The notes: generated from the sequence alone by a model not told the origin. Counted from the first letter of the stretch, positions 31,474 to 41,418 are shown. The stretch: DNA of 64,000 nucleotides from RI-43 sp033764725 (GCA_033764725.1 JANRIR010000040.1:62001-126000); one strand, 5' to 3'. Made by a program: numbers and translations.

Positions 31474-33039
31474 TCAGGCGACCAGGGCCGGCCCGATCGC
31501 GGAGGTGGAGAAGTTGCGCAGATTGGGAAAGATATCGGCCATGGTTGTGCCGCCGATGCCGAACCAGGTTCCCATCGCGGCTGCGAATTGCTCGACCGAC
31601 GTGGTCGGAATGACGATGTTGCCGGCCATGTCCGGATTGACGAAGCCGGTCTGATCGACGCCGAGCGTGGGATATTGGCCGTAGATGCGCCCGCCATTCA
31701 CGCCGCCGCCCATGATGAAATGGTGCGCGCCCCAGGCGTGATCGGTGCCGTCGCCATTGGTGGTGAAGGTGCGGGAGAAATCCGAGGCGGTGAACGTCGT
31801 CACATCGGCGCGGCGATCGACGCCGTTGATGTTGGCCAGCACGCCGTCGAAATAGGCCATGGCGTGGCCGAGACGCGCCATCAGGTTCGACTGCACCGAA
31901 TTCTGCATATCGTGGTTGTCGAAGCCGCCCATGCTGACGAAAAACACCTGCCGGCGCAGGCCGAAGGCGGAATTGGCCGCGATCATCTTGGCGACGCTTT
32001 GCAGCTGCACAGCCAATTGATTGGTCTGCGCCTGGCCGTTGGTGGGATTGATATAGGTCGTCGGCGCCGGGATTGAGGTGACGGCGGAGGACGTGAACGC
32101 AAGGTTTAGCGCCACCGAGGAATCCATCGAGCGCGCGACGCGCTGGCCGAAATCGCGCTGCATGTAATTCGCGCCGCTGGCGTCGCGGATCACCTCCTGC
32201 AGACGCGCGCCGCCTCCGGTCGCGCCGAACAGCGAGGTGCCCGTGGCCGCATTGATGCGCACCGCCGGGGTGTTGTTGGTCGTGATCTGGTATTGCACGA
32301 CCTCGCGGCCGGCGAGCAGCACGGCGTTGCCGGCGGTCGAGATCGCGGTGAACACGGAATTCGCGCCGTTCATCGACAGCATCTGATCGGCGAACAGGCC
32401 GCCCCAGCCGCGCCGCGCGCCTTCGACGGCGCCGGCCTGCCAGGTCGATTGCTGATCGTTGTGCGACATCAGGCTCGCCGGCAGCGGCACGGAGCGCTGC
32501 TGATATTGCTGCTTCGTCGTCGGCTGGATCAGCGGGCCGACATTGGCGACCGCCGCCAGGCGGCCGGCGTTCCAGATCGGCACGAGCGGCGCCAGCAAAG
32601 GATTGAGCGCGAAGGTGCGCGCGCTGGCATTGGTGCCGGGCGGGACGGGATTGGGAACCGTCGTCGCGATCGGCAGCACGCCGCCCCAATTCTCCGGCGA
32701 ACTCAGCCGCGAGGTGCGCCCTGTCACCGGATTGACCGCGCCCACCGGCGTCGGCGCCGTGCCGACCGGCATCAGCGCGATCGGATCGTTGCCGGTGTTG
32801 CGCGCCGCGAAATAGCGACCCCAGGAATCATTGTCCGTGGCGAGCAGCATGTTGTGGGAATCGTTGCCGCCGAACAGAAAGATGCACACCAGCGCCCGAT
32901 AGGAGGGCGACGCGGCTTGTGCGGCCGCATCCCCCATCGCGGCGAGCTGCAGGCCGAACGGCGAGGCCGCGGCCCCGACGATCGACAGCGCGCCGGTCAT
33001 GCGCAGGAGTTCGCGGCGTGTTGCAGGCGTAAGCGTCAT
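31474..33039 (-). CDS. DUF1501 family exported protein
   Basis: A 521-residue member of DUF1501, a family related to alkaline-phosphatase-like and sulfatase-like proteins but without assigned reaction. The N-terminus TRRELLRMTGALSIVGAAAS carries a twin-arginine followed by a hydrophobic stretch, so Tat export is likely. Family text includes LVCIFLFGGNDSHNMLL, the GWGGLFADQM segment and GGFDNHDMQ with metal-type His/Asp residues, and HAWGAHHFIMGGGVNGG near the C-terminus. It follows the DUF1800 gene by 9 bp on the same strand, a pairing seen widely in proteobacteria. Confidence 0.9.
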   Translation of the reverse strand: MTLTPATRRELLRMTGALSIVGAAASPFGLQLAAMGDAAAQAASPSYRALVCIFLFGGNDSHNMLLATDNDSWGRYFAARNTGNDPIALMPVGTAPTPVGAVNPVTGRTSRLSSPENWGGVLPIATTVPNPVPPGTNASARTFALNPLLAPLVPIWNAGRLAAVANVGPLIQPTTKQQYQQRSVPLPASLMSHNDQQSTWQAGAVEGARRGWGGLFADQMLSMNGANSVFTAISTAGNAVLLAGREVVQYQITTNNTPAVRINAATGTSLFGATGGGARLQEVIRDASGANYMQRDFGQRVARSMDSSVALNLAFTSSAVTSIPAPTTYINPTNGQAQTNQLAVQLQSVAKMIAANSAFGLRRQVFFVSMGGFDNHDMQNSVQSNLMARLGHAMAYFDGVLANINGVDRRADVTTFTASDFSRTFTTNGDGTDHAWGAHHFIMGGGVNGGRIYGQYPTLGVDQTGFVNPDMAGNIVIPTTSVEQFAAAMGTWFGIGGTTMADIFPNLRNFSTSAIGPALVA

Positions 33040-33048
33040 GGCGAGCCC

Positions 33049-34749
33049 TCAGCGCTGAACGAGATATTCGGGGGAAGCCATCGTAAACAGGACGGCCGTC
33101 TTGACGCGGTTGAGCCGCGCATTGTCGATCTGCGCCTGCGTGGCCGATCCGCCGGGAATGGCGATCGCGTTCACCGCATCGAGGATGCGCTGCCGCAAGG
33201 TCTGGCTCATGCGCCCGCTGGTCAGCAACAGATCGACGCGGTCGATCAGCGCCGTCGGCGTTTCCGCAAGCGCGACCTCGGCGCTGTACGAGGTGCGCAT
33301 GTCGCGGCCGGAACCGCCCGGCGGCGTGTTGCCGAAGCCCTGATCGACCGCGCTCGACATCGTATTGATGTACGATGCGACCGTGACCTCATCGACGATC
33401 TGGAATTCCGGCGCGAGCAGCGAGCGCTGGCCCATTTCGGTCGTTGCGGGCGGCACGTAACCGGGGCGCCAGAAATTGAACACCGAGGGAGACGACAGCG
33501 GCGCCTGCCCCAGCGATTGGTTGCCCGCCGTCAAAGGCACCAGCCAATTGCCCGTCTGCGACGATACGCCGAACGCACGCATCCAATTGGTCATGCGGAT
33601 CAAGGGCTCGCGCAGCTTGCCGTAGCCGGCGCCGTCCGCCGTGGACGCCGAACGGGCCTCCTGATCGAGCAGGATCGCCTTCACGACAGCGCCCAAGTCG
33701 CCGCGCACGCCCTGGCCGTTATTGTTGAATACCGCCGCCACGCGCCCGACATAAGCGGGGCTCGGATTGCTGGTGACGAATTGCTGGATCAGGCGCTGGG
33801 CGATGAACGGCCCGACATTGGGATGGTTGAACAGCGTATCGAGCGCAATGCGCAGATCGCCCGCCACGTCCACGGTGGAGGAAGCGGGGATCGTCACGCC
33901 CAGGAATGTCTTTGCCGAGGTGGAATGGTATTGCGGATAGAAGATCATCGGCCGCACTTCGCGGCTTTCATCACGGCCGCCGCCGAAGAACGTCGTCGCG
34001 GTCGGCGTCGGGTTGTACCAGGAAAGGCCGGTGAACACCCGCGCCAACCCCGAAATGTCGGCTGACGTATAGGTCGGGATCGGCTGGTTCTGCGCATTGA
34101 GGCGCACGGTGCCGTCGGCGTTCAATTCGTAAAGCCCGATGGTCATGAGCTGCATGATCTCGCGGGCGTAATTCTCGTCGGGCGAGCGGGTGCCGCTTTC
34201 CTTCTGGTTGGCCAGATAGGTGAGGTAGCGGCCCATCATCGGGTGCAGCGTCACATCTTCGAGAAGCGTGCGGAAATTGCCGAAGGCGTTGCGCCCGAGC
34301 ATGTCGTAATAGGAGGCCGCGCCGCGCGTATCGATGCTGTCGTCGTTGAGCGAGATGACGAAAATCTGCGACAGGGCGAACTTCATCCGCTGACGCAATT
34401 CATCGCCGCCGACGACCGCCTGCAGCCACCAGGATTCGTAGAATTGGTTGTCGCTGATGCTCGCGTTGGGATCGGCGCGGCGAAATTCCGCCAGGCGCGC
34501 GTCGATATAGGCAAGGTGCGTCTGGTTGTGCGGCGCCCCCGCGATCTGCTGGTTGATCCAGGTTTCGTAGCTCGAATTGGAGACCCGATCGATGCCGGCC
34601 GGCGTCGGCCCGAAGGTCGCCTGCGTCAGAAACCGCGAGGCTTCCGCGGCCGTCGGCTTGGGCCCGGACGACCCGCCTGATCCCCCGCCCCCGCCGCCGC
34701 CGCACGCAGCCAAAACCAATACCGCGATCGCGGCCGCCAGACGACGCAT
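33049..34749 (-). CDS. DUF1800 family lipoprotein
   Basis: A 566-residue exported protein of DUF1800, function unknown, almost always next to DUF1501. The start MRRLAAAIAVLVLAACGGGG is a lipoprotein signal with lipobox LAAC, followed by a Gly/Ser linker. Family markers are ARFLTQATFGPT-like text (here SRFLTQATFGPTPAGID), LRQRMKFALSQIFV, GRYLTYLANQKE, NYAREIMQLMTIGLYELN, and SPSVFNFWRPGYVPP. The ATG at 34749 is chosen because it begins the signal peptide; a 19-codon longer reading does not. Gene order DUF1800-DUF1501 suggests the pair acts together in the envelope. Confidence 0.9.
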   Translation of the reverse strand: MRRLAAAIAVLVLAACGGGGGGGSGGSSGPKPTAAEASRFLTQATFGPTPAGIDRVSNSSYETWINQQIAGAPHNQTHLAYIDARLAEFRRADPNASISDNQFYESWWLQAVVGGDELRQRMKFALSQIFVISLNDDSIDTRGAASYYDMLGRNAFGNFRTLLEDVTLHPMMGRYLTYLANQKESGTRSPDENYAREIMQLMTIGLYELNADGTVRLNAQNQPIPTYTSADISGLARVFTGLSWYNPTPTATTFFGGGRDESREVRPMIFYPQYHSTSAKTFLGVTIPASSTVDVAGDLRIALDTLFNHPNVGPFIAQRLIQQFVTSNPSPAYVGRVAAVFNNNGQGVRGDLGAVVKAILLDQEARSASTADGAGYGKLREPLIRMTNWMRAFGVSSQTGNWLVPLTAGNQSLGQAPLSSPSVFNFWRPGYVPPATTEMGQRSLLAPEFQIVDEVTVASYINTMSSAVDQGFGNTPPGGSGRDMRTSYSAEVALAETPTALIDRVDLLLTSGRMSQTLRQRILDAVNAIAIPGGSATQAQIDNARLNRVKTAVLFTMASPEYLVQR

Positions 34750-34996
34750 GTTGGTCCCCACCTGCGACGCCCCCCGAGGCGAGCATCCCTTAGCCGATGC
34801 GCACACGACGCGCAGCGATTGTTTGACCGTTCAATCCTAAAAAAAGCGAAATCAAACAGCGTGAATTTCGAGAAACTATTGCGCGCCCCGCCGCGCAAAG
34901 GGGCGCCGCTGCACGAACGGCGTTCAATGCCGGCGCGGCACTCGACACCGCGTTGGGCCAGGGCTATTGCCAGATGGGGCGTCTGGAATCGCTGAC

Positions 34997-35605
34997 ATGC
35001 ACGGGCGTGACATCGCAGCAGCACGCGTCGGGGCCGCGCTTGCGGCCGTCATCGCCGTCATCGCTCCGTCTTATGCTTTCGCAGATGTTATCGAAGTCGG
35101 CGCCGACGGCGCAGTCGCGGTGCATGATCGTCCGTCGCTCTATCGTTCCGAGGGCGCAACGCCGATCGTGCCCGAGCAGGCGCGGACCGCGCGCCGCGCC
35201 CCGCCGCCTGCGATCGCGGCCGCCTTCACCCGCAGCGGCGACCAGGTGGCGCTCTCGCCGCTCCTGTTGGAGGCCGTCGCCTGGGCCGAATCGCGCTTTA
35301 ATTCCGATGCGCGTTCGCCGGCTGGCGCGGTCGGAGTGATGCAATTGATGCCGGGAACCGCCGCAGCGCTCGGCGTCGATCCGACCGATCCGCACCAGAA
35401 CGTCGCCGGCGGGGCGCGCTATTTGCGCGAGATGCTCATTGAATTCGACGGCGATCTCGAACTGGCGCTGGCGGCCTATAATGCCGGGCCGGGCGCGGTG
35501 CGCCGTTATGGCGGGGTGCCCCCCTACCGCGAAACCCGCGCCTATGTGGCCGCGATCCTGGGCTATCTGGCCGATCGCGCGGAAACCGGAGATGCAGATC
35601 CATGA
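34997..35605 (+). CDS. virB1: VirB1-like lytic transglycosylase
   Basis: Periplasmic peptidoglycan lytic transglycosylase expected to open the wall for the type IV secretion channel. The 202-residue product has a signal peptide (VGAALAAVIAVIAPSYAFA) and an SLT domain from about residue 85: LLLEAVAWAESRFNSDARSPAGA with the catalytic Glu of AESRFN, VGVMQLMPGTAAALGV, NVAGGARYLREML, and LALAAYNAGPGAVRRYGGVPPYRETRAYVA. The ATG at 34997 begins the signal peptide. The stop overlaps the virB2 start by four bases. A general lytic transglycosylase is possible, but the operon position argues for VirB1. Confidence 0.85.
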   Translation: MHGRDIAAARVGAALAAVIAVIAPSYAFADVIEVGADGAVAVHDRPSLYRSEGATPIVPEQARTARRAPPPAIAAAFTRSGDQVALSPLLLEAVAWAESRFNSDARSPAGAVGVMQLMPGTAAALGVDPTDPHQNVAGGARYLREMLIEFDGDLELALAAYNAGPGAVRRYGGVPPYRETRAYVAAILGYLADRAETGDADP

Positions 35606-35913
35606 CCAGGGCATTCGCCGCCCTCGCCGCTGTCGCTTCCGCCTGGGCCCCGGCCCAGGCGTGGGCGCTCTATTCGCCCAATCCGCGCGGCTCAGGGCCG
35701 ATTCTGGCGGCGGTGAATTGGGTGCAGGGCACGCTCTTGGGCAACGTCGCCACCGCCGTGGCGGTGATCGCGGTCGCCGCGGTCGGCTTCATGATGCTCA
35801 CCGGGCGGATCAATTGGCGCTATGGGGTCACCGTGATCCTGGGCGCGTTCATTCTGTTCGGCGCGGCCGCGATCGTCGCCGGCATCCAGACCGCAGCGCG
35901 CATGGCGGGGTGA
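35602..35913 (+). CDS. virB2: VirB2-like major pilin
   Basis: Pilin precursor of a type IV secretion system. The 103-residue product has a signal sequence ending near AQAWA, then two hydrophobic spans (about 48-66 and 74-95) separated by a short basic loop GRINWRYG, the usual VirB2/TrbC plan. ATG at 35602 overlaps the virB1 stop (ATGA). Confidence 0.85.
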   Translation: MTRAFAALAAVASAWAPAQAWALYSPNPRGSGPILAAVNWVQGTLLGNVATAVAVIAVAAVGFMMLTGRINWRYGVTVILGAFILFGAAAIVAGIQTAARMAG

Positions 35914-35917
35914 TCGC

Positions 35918-36202
35918 ATGACCGGGCTCGATCGCGACGTCGTCTTCTCCGCCCTCACCCGGCCGCAAATGTTCGCCGGGGTCTCCTATTCCTTCTTCGT
36001 GCTCAACCTGGTGTTGACCACGGAAGTTTTCCTGATCACGAAATCATTCTGGGCCATCCTGGCCGCGCTCGCCGTGCATGGCGCAGGCTATCTGATATGC
36101 CTGCGAGAGCCGCGCTTCCTCGATCTGTGGATCCAGCGCGCCAGCCGCTGCCCGCGCGTACCGAACTTCGCCTATTGGCGGTGCAATTCCTACGCGCCAT
36201 GA
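35918..36202 (+). CDS. virB3: VirB3-like inner-membrane protein
   Basis: Small channel-assembly protein. The 94 residues start MTGLDRDVVFSALTRPQMFAG, the classic VirB3 opening with the Thr-Arg-Pro, followed by two membrane spans (about 24-42 and 44-60) and ICLREPRFLDLW. The C-terminus FAYWRCNSYAP is typical for members in virB3-virB4 pairs. It lies 4 bp after virB2 and overlaps virB4. Confidence 0.88.
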   Translation: MTGLDRDVVFSALTRPQMFAGVSYSFFVLNLVLTTEVFLITKSFWAILAALAVHGAGYLICLREPRFLDLWIQRASRCPRVPNFAYWRCNSYAP

Positions 36203-38589
36203 AGCGAACCCCACGCAGCGCGATGTCGCCGCGGCAGCGCGCGCGGTTCGACAAAAAGGAGAAGCGGGCCGGCGACCGCCTGCCCTATGCGCGCCATCTC
36301 GACCACGACACGCTGATGACGCGCGACGGGCAGCTGATGCAGGTGCTGCACGTGCCCGGCTTCGCCTTCGAGACCGCCGACACCGATGAGCTGAACTACA
36401 GAAAGGCCGTGCGCGACACGATGCTGCGCGGCGTGGCGAGCCCGCGCTTCGCGCTGATGCATCATGTCGTGCGCCACATGGTCGATCCCGACGTCGAGGG
36501 CGAATTCGCCAACGCCTTCGCGCGCGGCCTCAACATCGCCTGGCGCCGCCGCCTCGCGGGACGAAAGCTGTTCGTCAACGACTTGTTCTTCACGCTGATC
36601 CGCCGCCCCGCAGTGGCGCGCGATTCCTTTCTCGGCGGCATGCTGGGATCGAGCAAGGCCGGCGATGCGGCGAGCCGCGCGCGCGACCGGCGCGATCTGG
36701 ACTCGGCGCGCGATGCGATGCTCGCCGTGCTGCAGCCTTATGGCGCGCGCGTGCTGAGCGCGTACGACACGCCGGAAGGGCCGTGCTCGGAGCCGCTGGA
36801 ATTTTTGAGCATGATCTATAATGGCGGTGTGCGCCCCGTGCCGTTGACGAGCGGGGGCGCAGGCCATGCGGTGGCGCAGCGGCGCGTCAGCTTCGGCGCC
36901 GATGCGATCGAGTTCGGCCCGCACGAGGGCGCGCAGCGCAGCTTCGCGGCGATGATCGGCGTCAAGGAATATCCGCTGCACACCGCGCCCGGCCAGTTCG
37001 ACGCCTTCCTGCGCACGCCGCACGAATTCGTGCTCTCGCAAAGCTTCGCCTTCGTCGATCGCCAGACCGCGCTCAACCGCATGAACCTTGCGCTGCGCCG
37101 CATGCGCGCGGCCGACGACGACGCCATCTCCCTGCGCCGCGATCTCGTGGCCGCCAAAGATGACGTCGCCGCCGGCCGCTCCGCCTTCGGCGAGCACCAC
37201 ATGACGATCATGGTGCGCGCAGGCTCGCTGCCCGCGCTCGATGAAGCCGCCGCCGACGTGCAGGCCTCGCTCACCGAAATCGGCATGATCGGCGTGCGCG
37301 AAACGATCGCGGCCGAACCGTCCTTCTGGGCGCAGTTTCCCGGCAATTTCGCCGACATGCCGCGCCGCGCGCTGATTTCGTCGGCGAATTTCGCGGGGCT
37401 GGCGAGCTGCCACAATCACCCCACCGGCAAGGCCGCGGGCAATCATTGGGGCCCTGCGGTCACCGTGCTCGAGACGACCTCCGCCTCGCCCTATTATTTC
37501 AGCTTCCACAAGGGCGATCTCGGCAATTTCCTGATCATCGGCCCGTCGGGCTCCGGCAAGACGGTGGTGTTGAACTTTCTGCTTGCGCAGGCGCAGAAGT
37601 TTCAGCCGCGGCTCGTCTTCTTCGACAAGGATCGCGGCGCGGAGATTTTCCTGCGCGCGCTCAACGGTCGCTATGATGTGATCCGCCCCGGCGCGCGCAC
37701 CGGGTTCAATCCGTTGCAATTGCCCGACACCGCCGCCAACCGCCGCTTCCTGCATGTGTGGGTATCGAAACTGCTCACCGCGCATGGCGAAACCTTGTCG
37801 TCGGAGGATTCCGCCTCCATCGCCGAGGCGATCGCGGCGAATTTCGATCAGGATCCGCAATTTCGCCGGCTCACCTATTTTCGCGAATTGTTCATCGGCG
37901 CGCGCCGGCCGACGGCGGGCGATCTCGCCGCGCGCCTCGGCGCCTGGGTCGGTTCGGGCGAACGCGCGTGGCTGTTCGACAATGAGCGCGACCATCTCGA
38001 TCTCGACGCCGCGACGATCGGTTTCGACATGACGCAAATTCTCGACGATCCCGTCGCGCGCACGCCGACCATGCTCTACCTGTTCCACAGAGTAGAGGAG
38101 AGGCTCGACGGCGCGCCGACGCTGATCGTCGTCGACGAAGGCTGGAAGGCGCTGGACGACGACGTGTTCGTCGCACGCATCCGCGACTGGGAAAAGACCA
38201 TCCGCAAGCGCAATGGCGCGGTCGGCTTCTCGACCCAGAGCGCGGGCGACGCGCTGGAAAGCCGCATCGCCAGCGCCATCATCGAGCAATCGGCCACGCA
38301 GATTTTCCTGCCCAACGCGAAAGCGCAGGAGGCCGATTATTGCAAGGGCTTCGGCTTGTCGCGCCACGAGTTCGACATCGTGCGCACGCTGCCCGACACG
38401 TCGCGCTGCTTTCTCATCAAGCACGCCGCCGACAGCGTCGTCGCGCGGCTCAATCTCAACGGCCAGGAGCAGATCCTCACCGTCCTCTCCGGTCGCGAAC
38501 GCTCGGTGCGCGATCTCGACGATCTGCGCGCCGAAGTCGGCGACGATCCCGCAGCCTGGCTGCCGCGCCTCGTGCGGCGGGGGCGATAG
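36199..38589 (+). CDS. virB4: VirB4-like ATPase
   Basis: Large cytoplasmic ATPase powering pilus assembly and transfer. The 796-residue protein has the CagE/TrbE/VirB4 N-terminal domain (DRLPYARHLDHDTLMTRDGQ) and a C-terminal RecA-like domain: Walker A GPSGSGKT at about residues 448-455, Walker B LIVVDEGW with Asp646 and Glu647, and FSTQSAGDAL (sensor-like Gln). The ATG at 36199 overlaps the virB3 stop (ATGA), rejecting the longer reading from 36097 that lies inside virB3. Confidence 0.94.
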   Translation: MKRTPRSAMSPRQRARFDKKEKRAGDRLPYARHLDHDTLMTRDGQLMQVLHVPGFAFETADTDELNYRKAVRDTMLRGVASPRFALMHHVVRHMVDPDVEGEFANAFARGLNIAWRRRLAGRKLFVNDLFFTLIRRPAVARDSFLGGMLGSSKAGDAASRARDRRDLDSARDAMLAVLQPYGARVLSAYDTPEGPCSEPLEFLSMIYNGGVRPVPLTSGGAGHAVAQRRVSFGADAIEFGPHEGAQRSFAAMIGVKEYPLHTAPGQFDAFLRTPHEFVLSQSFAFVDRQTALNRMNLALRRMRAADDDAISLRRDLVAAKDDVAAGRSAFGEHHMTIMVRAGSLPALDEAAADVQASLTEIGMIGVRETIAAEPSFWAQFPGNFADMPRRALISSANFAGLASCHNHPTGKAAGNHWGPAVTVLETTSASPYYFSFHKGDLGNFLIIGPSGSGKTVVLNFLLAQAQKFQPRLVFFDKDRGAEIFLRALNGRYDVIRPGARTGFNPLQLPDTAANRRFLHVWVSKLLTAHGETLSSEDSASIAEAIAANFDQDPQFRRLTYFRELFIGARRPTAGDLAARLGAWVGSGERAWLFDNERDHLDLDAATIGFDMTQILDDPVARTPTMLYLFHRVEERLDGAPTLIVVDEGWKALDDDVFVARIRDWEKTIRKRNGAVGFSTQSAGDALESRIASAIIEQSATQIFLPNAKAQEADYCKGFGLSRHEFDIVRTLPDTSRCFLIKHAADSVVARLNLNGQEQILTVLSGRERSVRDLDDLRAEVGDDPAAWLPRLVRRGR

Positions 38590-38591
38590 CG

Positions 38592-39740
38592 ATGCCGGTG
38601 TGTCCCACCACGATGGGCCAGGGCATGGTCGGCGCCCTGATCGAGACCGTGGATTGCCATATCCGCGTGCTGGTGCAGGACGCCTATCGCGACATCGTCG
38701 GCCCCGACACCGTGTTCGCCGCCGCGTTCACCGGGCTGCTGACGATCTATATCGCGCTGCTCGGCTACCAATTGCTGATCGGGCGCAGCGGCCTGCGCGT
38801 GACCGATCTGCCGGTGTCGGCGCTGAAGATCGGCCTGATCCTGGCCTTTCTCACCTCGTGGGCTGCGTATCAAACCGTGTTCTTCTCGCTGCTGTTCGAC
38901 GGACCGCGCGAGCTGACGCAAGCCATGCTGGCGCCGATGGCGCGCGCAGGCTCGGGCTTCGACGGCGACGTCTATGGCGGGCTCGAGCGCGCCTTCCGCG
39001 ATATGAGCGTCGCCGCCGGCGCCTATGCGGAAGAAGCAGGACCAGCCGCGAACGTTCTGCAAGGCGGGCCGATGCTCGGCTCGGGGCTATTGTGGATCAG
39101 CGCCATCGGCATGCTGATGTCGACCATCGGGCTCATCCTCGCCGCGAAGATCGTGCTCGCCTTTCTGCTGGCGATCGGCCCGATCTTCATCGGCTTTTTT
39201 CTGTTCGAGCCGACGCGCGGCCTGTTCGACGGCTGGCTGCGCACGACCATCGCGTTCGCGCTGACGCCGCTGGCGGTGAACGTGTTCGGCGCCGCGATGC
39301 TGATGATGATGCAGCCCTTCCTCGCGACGTTGGCGGCGGACGCCGCGCGCGAAGAGTTCAATATGGGCGTGGTGATCACGATCGGGCTGATCGTGGGCGT
39401 GTTCACGCTGATCATGGCCTTTGCGCTGCGCCTTGGCGGCGGCATCGCCGGCGGCTTCCGCTCGGGCCGCGAGACGCGCGCGGCCGCGCGCGAGGCCGAA
39501 ACGGCCGCAGTCGCCGCCGCGCGCGCCGCGCCCGAGCGCGCCGAACAAATCTCCGCACAGGTCGCAGCGCTCGATCGCGGCGGCGAAATGAACGCCGCGC
39601 TCGCCGGCATGGCGTCCTCGCGGCGCGTCGCCGATATCGCCGAAGCCGTCGCTGAAACCGCGCGCCCGGCCGAGGGCCGGCTCGGCCAGGCCTATCGGCG
39701 CAGCGCGCGGCCGGCCTTCCGCCGCGGGGAAGACGCCTGA
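38592..39740 (+). CDS. virB6: VirB6-like polytopic channel protein
   Basis: Inner-membrane channel component. The 382-residue product has about six hydrophobic spans between residues 40 and 290, including LLWISAIGMLMSTIGLILAAK and the highly conserved KIVLAFLLAIGPIFIGFFLFEPTRGLFDGWLRT region (the family Leu-Gly-Pro and Phe-Trp-type signature), and an Ala/Arg-rich cytoplasmic tail. It starts 2 bp after virB4, so there is no room for virB5 in its usual place. Confidence 0.9.
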   Translation: MPVCPTTMGQGMVGALIETVDCHIRVLVQDAYRDIVGPDTVFAAAFTGLLTIYIALLGYQLLIGRSGLRVTDLPVSALKIGLILAFLTSWAAYQTVFFSLLFDGPRELTQAMLAPMARAGSGFDGDVYGGLERAFRDMSVAAGAYAEEAGPAANVLQGGPMLGSGLLWISAIGMLMSTIGLILAAKIVLAFLLAIGPIFIGFFLFEPTRGLFDGWLRTTIAFALTPLAVNVFGAAMLMMMQPFLATLAADAAREEFNMGVVITIGLIVGVFTLIMAFALRLGGGIAGGFRSGRETRAAAREAETAAVAAARAAPERAEQISAQVAALDRGGEMNAALAGMASSRRVADIAEAVAETARPAEGRLGQAYRRSARPAFRRGEDA

Positions 39741-40603
39741 TGGGGCGGGAACTCGATACGCGCCGCGTCGTGGTGTTGCCGGTGCAGGAGGCGCCGCGCT
39801 CGCTCGAGCGCGCCGCCGATCTCGCGCTCGCCAAGGGCATGGCGCAAGCGACGGTGGAGGAGGCCCAGAAATCGCGCCGCAACGCCTGGGTGGTGGCTTG
39901 GATCATGATCGTGGTGTGCGCCGCGCAGGCCGCCACCATCGCGCTGCTGCTGCCGCTGAAGGACGTCGTGCCCTATACGCTGCTGGTCGACCGCCAGACC
40001 GGCTATCTGGAAATGGCGCGCGGCGTGACGCTCGGCTCGCTGCCCGAAGACCAGGCCGTGGTGCAATCCTTCATCGCGCAATACGTGCTGGCCCGCGAGA
40101 CGTTCGACGCGGCCGACTACGAAGAGCGCTATCGCCGCGTGGCGCTATGGAGCGTCGACGCCGCGCGTGAGGATTATGTGCGCCTCTATCAGCCGGGCGC
40201 GCCGGGCAATCTGCTCGCCGACATGCGCCCCGACAGCGTCGTGACGGTCGTGGTCAAAACCGTCGAACTCATCGGCAATTCCGGCGCGCGCGTGCGCTTC
40301 GAGCTGACGCGCCGCGATCCGGGCGTGGAGCCCGTGCGCAGCGAATGGCAGGCGACGGCCGCGTTCCGCTTCACCGGCGCGCCCATGCGCATGGAGGATC
40401 GTTTAATAAATCCCCTTGGATTTCAGGTGACGTCGTACCGGCGGGATATGCTATGGCAACCCCAGCAGGCGCCGGCGGCGGCGCTCGCAGCGCCCGCGGC
40501 GGCGGCTGCGGCCACGCCGCCGATCAGGGGGCGCATGCGCAGCGAGACGGCGGGCGCGGCCCGTCCGGAACCGCCCGCGCCAGTGACGACGGTGGAACGA
40601 TGA
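39740..40603 (+). CDS. virB8: VirB8-like assembly protein
   Basis: Bitopic inner-membrane assembly factor. The 287-residue protein has a short cytoplasmic N-terminus, one span at about residues 49-70 (WVVAWIMIVVCAAQAATIALLLP), and a periplasmic NTF2-like domain with LVDRQTGYLE, AQYVLARETFDAADYEERYRRV, and WQATAAFRF. The tail after about residue 240 is Ala/Pro-rich. It shares one base with virB6 and overlaps virB9 (ATGA). No virB7 lies before it. Confidence 0.9.
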   Translation: MGRELDTRRVVVLPVQEAPRSLERAADLALAKGMAQATVEEAQKSRRNAWVVAWIMIVVCAAQAATIALLLPLKDVVPYTLLVDRQTGYLEMARGVTLGSLPEDQAVVQSFIAQYVLARETFDAADYEERYRRVALWSVDAAREDYVRLYQPGAPGNLLADMRPDSVVTVVVKTVELIGNSGARVRFELTRRDPGVEPVRSEWQATAAFRFTGAPMRMEDRLINPLGFQVTSYRRDMLWQPQQAPAAALAAPAAAAAATPPIRGRMRSETAGAARPEPPAPVTTVER

Positions 40604-41418
40604 GCGCGCCGATGATTGCCGCGACCCTGCCGCGCCGCGACGCAGCGCAGCGCCTGTTGTGCGCACTCGCCCTGTTCGTCGCAGCGCTGTCGGCGAACCT
40701 CGCGCCCGCCGCCGCGCAGGCGCAGTCCGGCGGCGATCCGCGCATGCGTACGATCGTTTACAACCCCAACCAGATCATCCCGATTCGCGGCCATCTCGGC
40801 TATCAGATGCTGATCGAGTTCGATCCCAATGAGCGGATCGAGAACGTCTCCATTGGCGACAGCCTCGCCTGGCAAGTGACGCCGAACCGGCGTGCGACGC
40901 TGCTGTTCGTCAAGCCTGTCGTGCTGGGCGCGGCCACCAACATGACAGTGGTGACGACGCTGCGCCGCTACGCCTTCGAACTCACCTCGCGCGAAGCGTC
41001 GGGCCCGTCGGATCGCTCCATCATCTACGGCATCCGCTTCGTCTACAACGACATGGCGCCGCCGGCGCCGGTCGCCGTCGATGCGCCGCAGCCGCCGCCG
41101 CCCTCGGTGGCGCGTTTGAATTTCGCCTACACCGTAAACGGATCGGACCGCATCGCCCCGGTGCGCGTGTTCGATGACGGGGCGATGACATTCTTCCAAT
41201 TCTCCGAACGCAGCGACGCGCCGGCGATCTTCGTGATCGGCACGGACGGCGAGGAGGAACTCGTCAATGTGCAGGCGCGCGGCGACTACACCGTCGTCGA
41301 GGCGATCGCGGAACGCTACGTGCTGCGCCTCGGGCGCGCGCGCGCCACCGTGCGCAACGACGCCTACGCCGCCCAACGCGCCGCCGCGACCGCCTCAGCC
41401 CTGGGACCTGCGCCATGA
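40600..41418 (+). CDS. virB9: VirB9-like outer-membrane-core protein
   Basis: Periplasmic/outer-membrane core subunit. The 272-residue product has a signal peptide (LLCALALFVAALSANLAPAAAQAQ), an N-terminal domain (RMRTIVYNPNQIIPIRGHLGYQ ... IENVSIGDSLAWQVTPN) and a C-terminal domain with NFAYTVNGSDRIAPVRVFDDG, TFFQF and NVQARGDYTVVEAIAERYVLRLG, which are characteristic of VirB9. No lipobox is present in it, and no separate VirB7 lipoprotein is encoded nearby. ATG at 40600 is fixed by the ATGA overlap with virB8. Confidence 0.92.
   Translation: MSAPMIAATLPRRDAAQRLLCALALFVAALSANLAPAAAQAQSGGDPRMRTIVYNPNQIIPIRGHLGYQMLIEFDPNERIENVSIGDSLAWQVTPNRRATLLFVKPVVLGAATNMTVVTTLRRYAFELTSREASGPSDRSIIYGIRFVYNDMAPPAPVAVDAPQPPPPSVARLNFAYTVNGSDRIAPVRVFDDGAMTFFQFSERSDAPAIFVIGTDGEEELVNVQARGDYTVVEAIAERYVLRLGRARATVRNDAYAAQRAAATASALGPAP

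Noticed and set aside
36190..38424. 744-codon minus-strand open frame opposite virB4
   Set aside because: Rich in Arg, Ala and Gly with no recognisable domain, and fully antisense to a clear VirB4 ATPase.
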